From Streptomyces sp. CG 926 (GTDB lineage Bacteria; Actinomycetota; Actinomycetes; Streptomycetales; Streptomycetaceae), in the NCBI RefSeq assembly GCF_003148825.1, contig NZ_QGGZ01000006.1, forward strand, positions 310,001 to 374,000: DNA of 64,000 nt, written 5' to 3'. Below are positions 1-7,637 of the stretch, piece after piece (within the stretch, counting starts at the first letter, position 1; each line of letters opens with the position of its first letter). Position numbers and translations under genes: made by a program. Below the pieces are notes generated by a model. It saw nothing but the letters and a program-made list of their open reading frames with translations. It was not told the origin of the DNA and ran no database searches.

Positions 1-65
1 GCCTCCTGCGCCGCGGCGACGGCGACCCGCCTCTCGTGGTCGAAGTCAGGCCCGCTGTTGGGCAT
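1..65 (-). CDS. 5' end of an unidentified gene, runs off the left edge
   Basis: Only the first 21 codons lie in the window (MPNSGPDFDHERR...). The start is well supported: AGGAGG sits four bases before the ATG. The start overlaps the 3' end of the preceding gene by 20 bases in another frame, so the two are probably co-translated as part of one minus-strand operon. The N-terminal helix rich in Ala (RVAVAAAQEA) recalls the start of inositol-monophosphatase-family proteins, but 21 residues cannot decide this. The product is unknown. Confidence 0.6.
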   Translation of the reverse strand, partial: MPNSGPDFDHERRVAVAAAQE

Positions 66-675
66 CGATCCTCCTGAGGACGGTGTGGACGCTGCGCACC
101 GTCTGCGCGGTGTCGCACAGTCGGCGGGTCGTGCGGCGCGGTCGGCCGTCGAGCGGGCCGAGCGAGAGGTCGAGCTGCCCGTGGATCGACATGCCGTGCA
201 CCAGGGTGGCCGCCGGTTCCACCCCCTCCAGCGCGGTGGCGTGGAACTCGCCCGCCGCCAGGGTGTATGTCTCCCCGCCCGCGCTGATGTGGGCGGGGCC
301 GGGCTCGCTGCGTACCAGGAGGGAGGTCGGCCGGATCTCGTCCACGCCGTCGCTCCCGCTGAACACCTCGAAGATCCGGTGGGTGGCGCCCGCCTCGCCG
401 CCGCGCACCGCACTCGTCCGTACGGGCAGGTTGGCCACCCGCCCGTACAGCACGCGGCTGCGCAGTTCCCAACTGTGGGCGTGCATCGGTGAGGCGTCCG
501 GATCGGCGCGGTTGTCGCTCTCGAAGAGATGGACGCAGATGCCGCGCGGCCCCTCTCTCAGCAGCGGCAGGCAGAGGAATCCGAGCGGATGACGGACGGC
601 ATGTAACTCCCGGGTCCCGGAGGCTATCTCCTCCAGGGTGAGCAAGGTGCTTTCGAGCTCGCGGTCCATGGGCAC
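46..675 (-). CDS. cupin-like hypothetical protein
   Basis: A 209-residue soluble protein that I do not recognise with certainty. It has cupin-like features: HAHSWELRSRVLYG around residues 65-78 (a His-x-His near a beta strand) and a later GEFHATAL segment near residue 142, similar to the two cupin motifs of small-molecule dioxygenases. The start is GTG at 675 or ATG at 669. An AGGAGG lies at the stop codon of the upstream gene, so translation is probably coupled. It is the middle gene of a tight minus-strand run with the 2-TM protein upstream and the gene at the window edge downstream. Its function is unknown; metal binding is only an inference from the His motif. Confidence 0.75.
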   Translation of the reverse strand: MPMDRELESTLLTLEEIASGTRELHAVRHPLGFLCLPLLREGPRGICVHLFESDNRADPDASPMHAHSWELRSRVLYGRVANLPVRTSAVRGGEAGATHRIFEVFSGSDGVDEIRPTSLLVRSEPGPAHISAGGETYTLAAGEFHATALEGVEPAATLVHGMSIHGQLDLSLGPLDGRPRRTTRRLCDTAQTVRSVHTVLRRIDAQQRA

Positions 676-688
676 GCGCCGGAGCGCA

Positions 689-1633
689 TCACCTCCTGTA
701 GGGGTCCTCCGCGTGCAGGGCCTTCTCGATGATCTTGCCGATGTCGCTGTCGGTGAAGACGCGCGGCAGGGGCAGCCGCAGGTCGTCGAAGAGCGTCCGC
801 ACTTCGTCGACGGTGGGTTCCTGGCCGAGCGGGGAGGCGACGCGCAGGTCGAGCACGGTCGCCTGCTCGCGGCTCTGGTGCAACTCGGTCACGTAGTAGT
901 CGTAGAGCGGCTGACCGCGCTCCACCAGCAGGTTCACCCGGGACTGGTCGTCCTGGGTGATGATGAGGCAGGTCTCGGACAGGTCGAAGCGCAGGGTCGG
1001 CACGGCGGCCGACAGGTGCACGCTGATCTCCAGGGTGGTCAGCTGCCGCTGGTACCAGCAGGCGGCGAGGACGGTCGCGTACGACTCCCGGCGGACCCGG
1101 TCGGTGGTCCACAGATCGTCCCCGCGACGCTGCGCGCCGAACATCTGCCGGAACCGGGCGTACGCGGCGCAGGCCCGCTCGTCGGCCGGGTTGACGATGT
1201 CGATCTTCACGTTGAGCTGCGAGCGCTGTTCCTTCGCGGCGGCCACGCACAGGGGCAGCGTGACCGCCCGCAGGTAGGTGCCCGTACCGCCCTTGAAGTA
1301 CCAGAGGTTGGTGTGCTGGCGGGCCTTGCGCAGTGCCTCGCCGACCTCGTTGCCCGAGATCGAACGCACCATGGCCAGGTCCTCCAGGGCCTGCCGGGTC
1401 CCGCTCATCGCCTCCTGGATGCTCGCGGGACGGCGCACCCGCTCCACGATCGACCCGGTCGCGAGCAGGCCGAGGACGACGAGGGTGGCGCCGGAGGAGA
1501 CGTCGTCACTGATGACGTCGCCGAAGATGTCGAGGAGTCCCACCGCCATCGCGATGCCCAGGGCGACCACGACGTCGGCGTTGCGCAGCACCCAGGCAAC
1601 GAAGCGTTCCAGCCGCCCCACATGCGCTGCCAT
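689..1633 (-). CDS. two-TM membrane protein of unknown function
   Basis: A 314-residue protein. The N-terminus has two hydrophobic segments, roughly residues 15-35 (VVVALGIAMAVGLLDIF) and 42-60 (GATLVVLGLLATGSIV), which form a short hairpin. A soluble domain of about 250 residues follows, with the conspicuous glycine stretch GGTGTYLR near residue 113. The chosen ATG at 1633 has GGGAGGGGGG just upstream; a GTG 21 bases earlier would be in frame but would place that SD inside the gene. Hairpin plus cytoplasmic domain resembles 2-TM effector proteins, but no known catalytic motif is evident, so the role is open. It is the first gene of the cassette ending at the left window edge. Confidence 0.7.
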   Translation of the reverse strand: MAAHVGRLERFVAWVLRNADVVVALGIAMAVGLLDIFGDVISDDVSSGATLVVLGLLATGSIVERVRRPASIQEAMSGTRQALEDLAMVRSISGNEVGEALRKARQHTNLWYFKGGTGTYLRAVTLPLCVAAAKEQRSQLNVKIDIVNPADERACAAYARFRQMFGAQRRGDDLWTTDRVRRESYATVLAACWYQRQLTTLEISVHLSAAVPTLRFDLSETCLIITQDDQSRVNLLVERGQPLYDYYVTELHQSREQATVLDLRVASPLGQEPTVDEVRTLFDDLRLPLPRVFTDSDIGKIIEKALHAEDPYRR

Positions 1634-1720
1634 GAGCGCACCCCCCTCCCCCACCCGTGTTCCGATGGTAGGAGATGCGCCGGTGGCGCCACCAGAGCGA
1701 CTTCTCGTCGCGCGGACCTG

Positions 1721-2452
1721 TCAGGGGGTGGTCAGCAGGCGGTCGCGCAGCTGCTCCACGGTCCGCTCCCGCAACCCGACCCGGTCGGTGAGGTAGCCGC
1801 GCACGGATCCGTACCGGGCCTCCAGGTCCGCGAGCACCAACTCCATGATCACGGCGGGGGCGCGGCCGTAGCTCGGCCACTTCATGACCCGGTCCGGGTG
1901 GGCGGCCCGCCAGTCGGCGGCGAGCCGCTCGGTGGCCAGCTCGGTGAGCGCGAAGTCGGCGAGGACGTCGGCCCGTTCCACCCCGAGCAGGGTCAGGAGG
2001 AAGACTCCGATCAGACCGGTCCGGTCCTTGCCGGAGGTGCAGTGGAAGACCGCGGGACCGGATGCCTGTGCCAGCTCCTCCAGTACCTGGCGTATCTCGT
2101 CGGCCCCGTCCTCGGTGACCTCGGCGAACCGGTCGGCGAGGTAGCGCCAGGGGTCGATGTCCGGATCGATCTCGGCCTGGTCGTAGGGCCGGTGCTCGAT
2201 GCTCAGGTTGACGTAGCGGAACCGTTCCGCCTCGGGCACCCGCCCCTTGGCCTCGATCTCCCACGGATACCGCAGGTCGATCACGGTCCCGATGCCGAGC
2301 TCCAGGAACCGCTCCCAGTCGCCGCCCGCCAGCTTGCCGAGCGAGTCGGCCCGGTACACCGTCCCCCACCGCACGGCCCGACCGTCGGCGGACCGGTAGC
2401 CGCCCAGGTCCCGGAAGTTGTGCAGACGCTCGAACTCGACGTGCCGCTCCAT
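1721..2452 (-). CDS. tyrosine/serine protein phosphatase (PTP-like)
   Basis: A 243-residue protein of the Y_phosphatase3 type. The CX5R loop is visible as HCTSGKDRTGL with the nucleophile at Cys138 and Arg144. The N-terminal NFRDLGGY (residues 12-19) is the usual opening of this family, and VIDLR near residue 57 is also typical. The start at 2452 has GGGGGAGAG upstream; an ORF extension to 2548 has no family support. Proteins of this group dephosphorylate phosphotyrosine or phosphoinositides, but the substrate cannot be told here. It reads in the same direction as the cassette before it, about 90 bases away, and may be separately transcribed. Confidence 0.9.
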   Translation of the reverse strand: MERHVEFERLHNFRDLGGYRSADGRAVRWGTVYRADSLGKLAGGDWERFLELGIGTVIDLRYPWEIEAKGRVPEAERFRYVNLSIEHRPYDQAEIDPDIDPWRYLADRFAEVTEDGADEIRQVLEELAQASGPAVFHCTSGKDRTGLIGVFLLTLLGVERADVLADFALTELATERLAADWRAAHPDRVMKWPSYGRAPAVIMELVLADLEARYGSVRGYLTDRVGLRERTVEQLRDRLLTTP

Positions 2453-2566
2453 CTGTTCTCTCCCCCGTGTTCGGACTCCTCGGCGCACACCCTGCCGCAG
2501 GCGGGCCGCCCGACCGAGGTGTCTCCGGGACACTGGGTCGAAGATCACAACGGAGCGTCGTCGCCT

Positions 2567-2580
2567 CCCCGGCGCCGGGG
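2567..2580. terminator. possible hairpin downstream of the sensor kinase
   Basis: The perfect palindrome CCCCGGCGCCGGGG lies about 75 bases past the kinase stop and before the phosphatase gene, where a terminator would be expected. There is no T-run, as is common in Streptomyces. Support is modest. Confidence 0.3.
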
Positions 2581-2654
2581 CACGTGGAAACCGGCCTCCT
2601 GGCCACAGGGAGGTCGCGGGCGTCGGTACGCGCGCGGAGCCGCTGCCGGGGCGT

Positions 2655-4043
2655 TCAGAACGCCAGGCGGAACAGTGCGCCCCCGCCCGGGGCGGCCTCC
2701 GCGGTCAGCTCGGCGGAGTGCGCCCGTGCGATCTGCCGGGCCATGGCCAGGCCGAGGCCCGAACCCGGTAGGGCGCGGGCCGCACCGGCCCGGTAGAACC
2801 GGTCGAAGACGTGCGGCAGGTCCTGCGGCGAGATCCCGGGACCGTGGTCGCGGACCGTCAGCTCCGGGCCCCGGCCGCCCGGGACGCCGGCCACCAGCTC
2901 CACCTCGACGGGCAGCCCGTCCCGGCCGAACTTGGCCGCGTTGTCGAGCAGGTTCCCCAGCAGTCGGCTGAGTCGCGCGGGCACCCCGGGCACGACGACG
3001 GGTTCGGCCGGCACGTGTACGTGGAAGGGCACGGCCGGCCAGTGCGTCCGCGCCGCCTGCGCGCAGTGTTCCACCAGCGCGCCCAGCCCGACCTGTTCCA
3101 CCAGCGGTTGCGGCTCCTCGTCTCGTGCCAGCTCGATCAGGTCGTTGACGAGTCCCGTCACCTCCCGCAGCTGCCGCCCCAGCGCGGCCGAGGCGCGTTC
3201 GCGCTGGTCGGGGGTGAGCCGATCGGACCGGGCCAGCAGTTCGGCGTTGGTCCGCAGGGCGGTCAGCGGGGTGCGCAGTTCGTGAGAGGCGTCCGCGACC
3301 AGTTGGCGCTGTGCGGCGATCGACTGTTCGAGCTCCCCCAGCATGGTGTTGAAGCTCGTCGCCAGCCGGGTGATCTCGTCCTCCCGCCCCGGTGGCGGCA
3401 GTTCGATCCGGTGCCGCGCGTCGCGGGTGGCGGCGATCCGCTCGGCCGTCGCGGTGAGGCGGGCGACCGGGGCCAGGCCGGTGCGTGAGACCCAGTACCC
3501 GAGGAGGGCGGCCAGCAGCACGCCGGCCGCCGCGGTGAGCAGCAGCCACCAGGCGGCCTCCTCGATGCCGTCCTCGACGGTGTCGGCCCGCAGGGCCACC
3601 TGGAGGGCGCGCCCCTTGGCGTAGTCGGTGGTGAGCATCCGGGCGGGATACCCGGCCACCGTGATGTTCGTGTAGTAGGGGGCCTTGCGGCCCGCGGCGA
3701 CCTCCCGCGCGGCCGGGTCCACGGGCAGCTGTCCCGGCGTCGCGGGGTCCTTGGCCGGGTCGGCGGCCACCACCTCCGCGCAGGCGGGAGCGGCCAGGAA
3801 CCGGCACTCCCCGGCCAGGGTGCCCGGCGCGGCCCCCTGGTCGCGCTGGGCGGCGAGCCGCGCGGACTGGGTGAGGCTGAGGTCGAGCTGCTCGTAGAGT
3901 GCCGAGCGGACCACCAGGAACGCCGCCGCGCACACCCCGACGGCCACGAGGGCCACGGCGGCGGTGACCGACAGTGCCAGCCGGGTGCGCAGCGGTCCGC
4001 GCCTGCGCCAGATCCGGCCGAGCCGCCGGCGGCCGCGGCTCAT
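2655..4043 (-). CDS. two-component sensor histidine kinase (HAMP-HisKA-HATPase)
   Basis: A 462-residue membrane kinase. TM1 is at about residues 22-46, followed by an extracytoplasmic domain to about 163, TM2 at about 164-185, HAMP at about 186-238, the phosphoacceptor His254 in ASHELRTPLTALR, the N box LLGNLLDNAAKFG, and the G boxes DHGPGIS and GSGLGLAMA. The sensor domain has exactly two cysteines, Cys80 and Cys88 (GECRFLAAPAC), close enough to form a disulfide; a redox or fold-sensing role is inference only. The ATG overlaps the stop of the response-regulator gene (ATGA), so the pair is translationally coupled. MprB- or CutS-like kinases are the nearest type I recognise. Confidence 0.93.
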   Translation of the reverse strand: MSRGRRRLGRIWRRRGPLRTRLALSVTAAVALVAVGVCAAAFLVVRSALYEQLDLSLTQSARLAAQRDQGAAPGTLAGECRFLAAPACAEVVAADPAKDPATPGQLPVDPAAREVAAGRKAPYYTNITVAGYPARMLTTDYAKGRALQVALRADTVEDGIEEAAWWLLLTAAAGVLLAALLGYWVSRTGLAPVARLTATAERIAATRDARHRIELPPPGREDEITRLATSFNTMLGELEQSIAAQRQLVADASHELRTPLTALRTNAELLARSDRLTPDQRERASAALGRQLREVTGLVNDLIELARDEEPQPLVEQVGLGALVEHCAQAARTHWPAVPFHVHVPAEPVVVPGVPARLSRLLGNLLDNAAKFGRDGLPVEVELVAGVPGGRGPELTVRDHGPGISPQDLPHVFDRFYRAGAARALPGSGLGLAMARQIARAHSAELTAEAAPGGGALFRLAF

Positions 4044-4792
4044 GCCGCGTCCAGGCGGTAGCCGACCCCGTGGACGGTGTGCACCAGCCGGGGCTCGCCC
4101 GCGGCCTCCAGTTTCCGGCGCAGGTAGCCGACGTAGACGGCGAGGGAATTGGAGTCCGGTCCGAAGTCGCGCCCCCACACCAGCTCGAGGATCAGCTCGC
4201 GCGGGAGTACCTGGCCGGGGTGGCGCAGGAACAGTTCGAGCAGGGCCGCTTCGGTACGGCTGAATTCCAGCGGACGGCTTCCCCTGCGGCCGGTCCGGGT
4301 CACGGGGTCGAGGACGAGGTCGGCGAAGGCGAGCGGGGCGGCCGTGCCGGCGGGTCCGGGTGCGGCCCGCCGCAGGAGCGCGCGGACCCGGGCGATCAGC
4401 TCGTCCAGGGCGAAGGGTTTGACGAGGTAGTCGTCGGCGCCCGCCTCCAGTCCGTCGACGCGTTCGCTGACGGAGTCGAGCGCGGTGAGGACGAGGACGG
4501 GGGTACGGTCGCCCATCGCCCGCAGCTGCCGGCAGACGCCGAGGCCGTCGAGTACGGGCATCATCACGTCGAGGACGACCGCGTCGGGCTCCCAGGCCGC
4601 CACCTGCGAGAGGGCCGCGAGGCCGTCCGGGGCGCCCCGGACCTCGTACCCCTCGACCGCGAGTCCGTCCTCGACGGCGGCCCGCACCTCGGGCTCGTCG
4701 TCGACGACGAGGATGCGCTGCCTGCCCGTGCCGCCCGTACCACCCGTGCCGCCTGTGCCGCCTGTGCCGCCTGTGCCGTCCGTGGAGCTCAT
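4040..4792 (-). CDS. OmpR-family response regulator
   Basis: A 250-residue DNA-binding response regulator. The receiver domain begins at about residue 24 (ILVVDDEPEV), the phosphoacceptor is Asp72 in LDVMMP, and KPF with the conserved Lys follows. The C-terminal winged helix has the usual LEFSRTEAALLELFLRHPG and VWG...VYVGYLRRKLE motifs. Residues 6-20 form a low-complexity run of Gly-Thr-Gly-Gly units encoded by a 9-bp tandem repeat; this tail is absent from normal OmpR proteins. The gene precedes and overlaps its kinase gene. Three heptamer direct repeats sit 22 bases before the start, the typical arrangement for autoregulation. Confidence 0.95.
   Translation of the reverse strand: MSSTDGTGGTGGTGGTGGTGGTGRQRILVVDDEPEVRAAVEDGLAVEGYEVRGAPDGLAALSQVAAWEPDAVVLDVMMPVLDGLGVCRQLRAMGDRTPVLVLTALDSVSERVDGLEAGADDYLVKPFALDELIARVRALLRRAAPGPAGTAAPLAFADLVLDPVTRTGRRGSRPLEFSRTEAALLELFLRHPGQVLPRELILELVWGRDFGPDSNSLAVYVGYLRRKLEAAGEPRLVHTVHGVGYRLDAA
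4725..4778. repeat. 9-bp tandem repeat in the response-regulator 5' end
   Basis: Six consecutive 9-bp units (CCCGTGCCG, CCCGTACCA, CCCGTGCCG, then three CCTGTGCCG on the + strand) encode the Gly-Thr-Gly tail of the regulator. The array is in frame, so slippage would change tail length without breaking the gene. Confidence 0.85.
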
Positions 4793-4813
4793 GGGGCAAA
4801 GCCTGCCAAAGGC

Positions 4814-4843
4814 TTCTGAGAGAACCTCTTAGAACCCTCTCAG
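4814..4843 (-). promoter_or_regulatory. probable response-regulator operator (heptamer direct repeats)
   Basis: On the minus strand the site reads CTGAGAG-N4-CTAAGAG-N5-CTCAGAA. The first two heptamers are spaced exactly 11 bp apart, one helical turn, as for OmpR-family dimers. The site lies 22 bases upstream of the response-regulator start codon. The same pair occurs upstream of the murG-like gene at 7598-7615. Confidence 0.6.
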
Positions 4844-4920
4844 GGCAGGCCAGGAGTCGGCTCGCCTTTCCGGCCGCCCGTCGGGGACACCGTCGGGGAC
4901 ACCGGATGCCCGCAAGGGGC

Positions 4921-5211
4921 TCATACGCCTTCGATGATGCGGAAGTCGCGCTCGACGGCGTCGGACAGGACGTGCAGCGCCTGCTGGTAGGCCTCACTGG
5001 CGCGAGCGGCGACGGCCTGTTCGAAGCTGTCGAACTCGACCAGGATGACGCGCTCCGCGACACCGTCCTCGTGGGCGTCGACCCGCCCGCCGCGGGCGAG
5101 CGTCCGTCCGCCTCCGGCCTCGACGGCCGCGGCGGCCAGCTCGTTGTAGGCAGCCAGCTTCTCGGGGTCGGAAATGGTGCGGTAGACGCTGACCCAGTAG
5201 CCCTTGGCCAC
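4921..5211 (-). CDS. DUF1330 family protein
   Basis: A 96-residue small alpha/beta protein of the dimeric ferredoxin-like barrel type. The opening AKGYWVSVYRTISDPEKLAAYNELA and the later ERVILVEFDSFEQAVAARASEAYQQAL are the family hallmarks. The GTG start at 5211 has GGAGG six bases upstream and is preferred over a TTG further out. Biochemical role of DUF1330 is not established. It stands alone between the two-component operon and the TetR gene. Confidence 0.9.
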   Translation of the reverse strand: MAKGYWVSVYRTISDPEKLAAYNELAAAAVEAGGGRTLARGGRVDAHEDGVAERVILVEFDSFEQAVAARASEAYQQALHVLSDAVERDFRIIEGV

Positions 5212-5313
5212 GAGAACCTCCAGTGTTCGCAAAGTGCGTGTCCGACGCCCGGTTCACTGCTGTGAGCGAGCGTACCGGCGGAAGATCACCGGGGTGGTGC
5301 AGGAAACGTACGC

Positions 5314-6006
5314 TCAGCGACCCGTCGGAGCCTCGCCGCTGAGCAGGGGTTGCAGGAGCGGGATGTACAGATCGGCGACTTCGTCGGGGGCCAGGCTCGT
5401 CAGCCGGTCGGCCTGGACGGTCGCGTACAGGGCTCCGAGACCGAGCAGCACGCCGACGGCCAGTTCCGCTCGCAGCGCGGCGTCCGGCCCGGGGAGTCGG
5501 GCGGCGAGGGCGTCGATGACCTGCGTGCGGAAGTTGGCCCGGGCCTGTCCGCCGAGCTCCAGGTGGTGACGGGAGAAGGCGATGCGCAGGATCGGGTCGC
5601 GGGTCTGGCCGCGCTGGGTGGCGAGCAGGTGCAGGACCATGTGCCGGGCGAGGCCGTCCAAAGGGGCGTCGAACAGGGCGGTGGCGTCGGCGTCGAAGGT
5701 GAAGACCTGGTTGAACAGGTGCTCCTTGGAGCCGTAGTACTTCATCACGAGCGCCGGGCTGACCCCCGCGTCGTCGGCGATGGCGCCGATGGTCGTGTCG
5801 GCGTAGGCATGGCGCGCGAACGCACGCCGGGCGGCGGCGAGGATCTCCGCGCGCCGCGCGTCGGCGTCACGCGGTCGTACCGCCCGGTCCGGTGCCGGGC
5901 CGGGCGTCGGCGACGCAGGCACCGGTGCCGGTGCCGGTGCCGGCGGATTCCTGGACGTCGTTCGCGGGCGGCCGCCGCGGGGGGAGGCGGAGCTCGGGCC
6001 GGGCAT
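5314..6006 (-). CDS. TetR family transcriptional regulator of the adjacent MFS gene
   Basis: A 230-residue TetR protein. The HTH is at about residues 69-96 (TTIGAIADDAGVSPALVMKYYGSKEHLF). A disordered Pro/Ala-rich leader of about 45 residues precedes it. The ATG at 6006 has AGGAGG ten bases upstream, and no good start exists after the MFS stop codon, so the first 140 bases overlap the 3' end of the MFS gene in a different frame. The C-terminal domain varies, so the ligand is unknown. The gene order and the twin GGTGAA-N5-TTCACC palindromes before the MFS gene suggest it represses its own operon. Confidence 0.88.
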   Translation of the reverse strand: MPGPSSASPRGGRPRTTSRNPPAPAPAPVPASPTPGPAPDRAVRPRDADARRAEILAAARRAFARHAYADTTIGAIADDAGVSPALVMKYYGSKEHLFNQVFTFDADATALFDAPLDGLARHMVLHLLATQRGQTRDPILRIAFSRHHLELGGQARANFRTQVIDALAARLPGPDAALRAELAVGVLLGLGALYATVQADRLTSLAPDEVADLYIPLLQPLLSGEAPTGR

Positions 6007-7495
6007 CGTGTTCAGCCTCCTGGAGGGGGGACGGCGCGGGTCGCGGTCGGCGCGGGATGAGGCGGGCGGCCGCACAGGCCAGCAACGCGACCACCCCCGC
6101 CGCGGCGAAGGCCACGCGGTACCCGTCCAGGGTAGGCGCCGCCACGGGCACGCCCGAGACGTCGGCGAACACGCGGGTGTGCTGCGCCAGTACGGTGGCG
6201 ACCACCGCGCTGCACAGGGCCTGCCCGATGGTGCGCATGAGGACGTTGAGGCCGTTCGCCGCGGCGGTCTGCTCCAGCGGCACCGCCCGCATGATCAGCA
6301 TGGGCAGCGCGGAGTAGGCGAGCGCCGTGCCGACCGACACCACGGCCGCACCGGCGATGACCGCCCACAACTGCCGGCTGTCGGCGAGGCGCAGCCCGTA
6401 CCCGGCCGCGATGACCGTCGTGCCCAGGGTCAGCGTGGCCTTGGCCCCACGGGCGGCGGACAGTCGGGCGGACAAGGAAGCGCACAGCACCATGATCACA
6501 CCGCTGGGCAGCAGGCACGCGCCTGCCGCCACCACCGAGAGACCCAGGCCGTACCCGGTGACCCGAGGCATCTGGATCAGCTGCGCGGTGACGAGGGAGT
6601 TGGCGTAGAACGCGAACCCGGCCAACAACGCGGCCACGTGCGGCAGCAGAACCGCCGGACGCATCGCGAGCCGCACGTCCACCAGCGGCCGCGACACCCG
6701 GCGCTGCTGGACGGTCCACCCCGCCAGGATCAGCAGCGCCGCGCCCGAGAGACCCAGGACCCGCCGACTGCCCCACCCCCACTCACCCGCCTTGGACAAC
6801 GCCAACAGCAGCAGCACCAGCCCCGCACTCAGCCCGCACGCCCCGACCAGGTCGAACCGCCCCGGTGACCGAACCGGCTCCTCCCTCAGGACCCACCACG
6901 CCGGCACGAGCACCGCCGCCGAGAGCACGGTCATCGCCCAGAACATCGCGTGCCAGTCCGCGAACTGCACCAGCAGCGCGGCCAGTGGCAGACCGAGAGC
7001 GGCACCGATCCCCACCGTCGAACTCATCAGCGCCACCGACGAGCCCGTCCGATGCGGCGGCAGCACGCCCCGCAGGAAACTGATCGACAGCGGCACCACC
7101 GCGGCCCCCACCCCCTGCAGCCCACGGCCGGCCAGAAGCCAAGGGAGGGTGGAGGCGAACGAGCACACCAGCGACCCGACGGCGAGCGCCCCGAGCGCGA
7201 CCAACAACATCCGCCGCTTGCCGTACATGTCCCCGGCCCGCCCCAGCAACGGCGTCGCGACCGCCCCGGTCAGCAACGTGAGGGTGACCACCCACCCGAC
7301 ATCGACCGGGGCCGCGCCGGTCAGCCGAGGCAACTGCGGCAGCAACGGCACGACGGCGGTCTGCACGAGCGTGGTGACGATACCCCCGGCCGCCAGCACC
7401 GCCATGACGCGGCGATCGGCGGACGGAGACGGGGGCGGGGCTGGGGCTGGTGATGCGGACAGGGCCGGTGACGGGGACGGCGAATCGGTGGGCAC
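5867..7495 (-). CDS. MFS multidrug efflux transporter, DHA2 (14-TM) type
   Basis: A 542-residue integral membrane exporter. The typical opening VMAVLAAGGIVTTLVQTAVVPLLPQL is followed by the antiporter loop GRAGDMYGKRRMLLV between TM2 and TM3, and about 14 hydrophobic segments follow. The N-terminal 30 residues and the C-terminal 70 residues are low-complexity and hydrophilic; the C-terminal tail is encoded in the region shared with the TetR gene. The GTG start at 7495 follows GAGGGGGG. The proton-coupled export role is known for the family; the substrate is not evident. It is first in a two-gene operon with its regulator. Confidence 0.93.
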   Translation of the reverse strand: MPTDSPSPSPALSASPAPAPPPSPSADRRVMAVLAAGGIVTTLVQTAVVPLLPQLPRLTGAAPVDVGWVVTLTLLTGAVATPLLGRAGDMYGKRRMLLVALGALAVGSLVCSFASTLPWLLAGRGLQGVGAAVVPLSISFLRGVLPPHRTGSSVALMSSTVGIGAALGLPLAALLVQFADWHAMFWAMTVLSAAVLVPAWWVLREEPVRSPGRFDLVGACGLSAGLVLLLLALSKAGEWGWGSRRVLGLSGAALLILAGWTVQQRRVSRPLVDVRLAMRPAVLLPHVAALLAGFAFYANSLVTAQLIQMPRVTGYGLGLSVVAAGACLLPSGVIMVLCASLSARLSAARGAKATLTLGTTVIAAGYGLRLADSRQLWAVIAGAAVVSVGTALAYSALPMLIMRAVPLEQTAAANGLNVLMRTIGQALCSAVVATVLAQHTRVFADVSGVPVAAPTLDGYRVAFAAAGVVALLACAAARLIPRRPRPAPSPLQEAEHDARPELRLPPRRPPANDVQESAGTGTGTGACVADARPGTGPGGTTA

Positions 7496-7512
7496 CGTGA
7501 AACCCCCCTCGA

Positions 7513-7554
7513 AGGTGAATGGCGTTCACCACTGTAGGTGAACGCCATTCACCT
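7513..7554. promoter_or_regulatory. twin-palindrome TetR operator before the MFS gene
   Basis: A perfect inverted repeat with 18-bp arms (AGGTGAATGGCGTTCACC at 7513-7530 and its complement at 7537-7554) separated by 6 bp. Each arm is itself a GGTGAA-N5-TTCACC dyad, so two TetR dimers could bind side by side. It starts 18 bases upstream of the MFS start codon. Confidence 0.8.
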
Positions 7555-7597
7555 CGCAATGCAGCTCCCTCGGGGCGGGCGCGGTGCGGTGAAGGGG

Positions 7598-7615
7598 CTC
7601 TTAGAACGTTCTTAG
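7598..7615. promoter_or_regulatory. second copy of the response-regulator heptamer site
   Basis: CTCTTAG-AACG-TTCTTAG on the + strand (CTAAGAA-N4-CTAAGAG on the minus strand), with 11-bp spacing, 22 bases before the murG-like start codon. Spacing, strand orientation and distance to the start codon match the site in front of the response-regulator gene. Confidence 0.55.
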
Positions 7616-7637
7616 GGCCGGCCGGGAGTGTGCGCAC

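Noticed and set aside
638..2971. 777-residue + strand ORF and similar long ORFs opposite real genes
   Set aside because: High GC leaves open antisense frames. These ORFs lack SDs and motifs and are Arg/Gly/Pro-rich shadows of the phosphatase, 2-TM and kinase genes.
4044..5063. Upstream extension of the sensor kinase to 802 residues
   Set aside because: The extension reads the response-regulator gene in the wrong frame. The ATGA start at 4043 gives a normal kinase.
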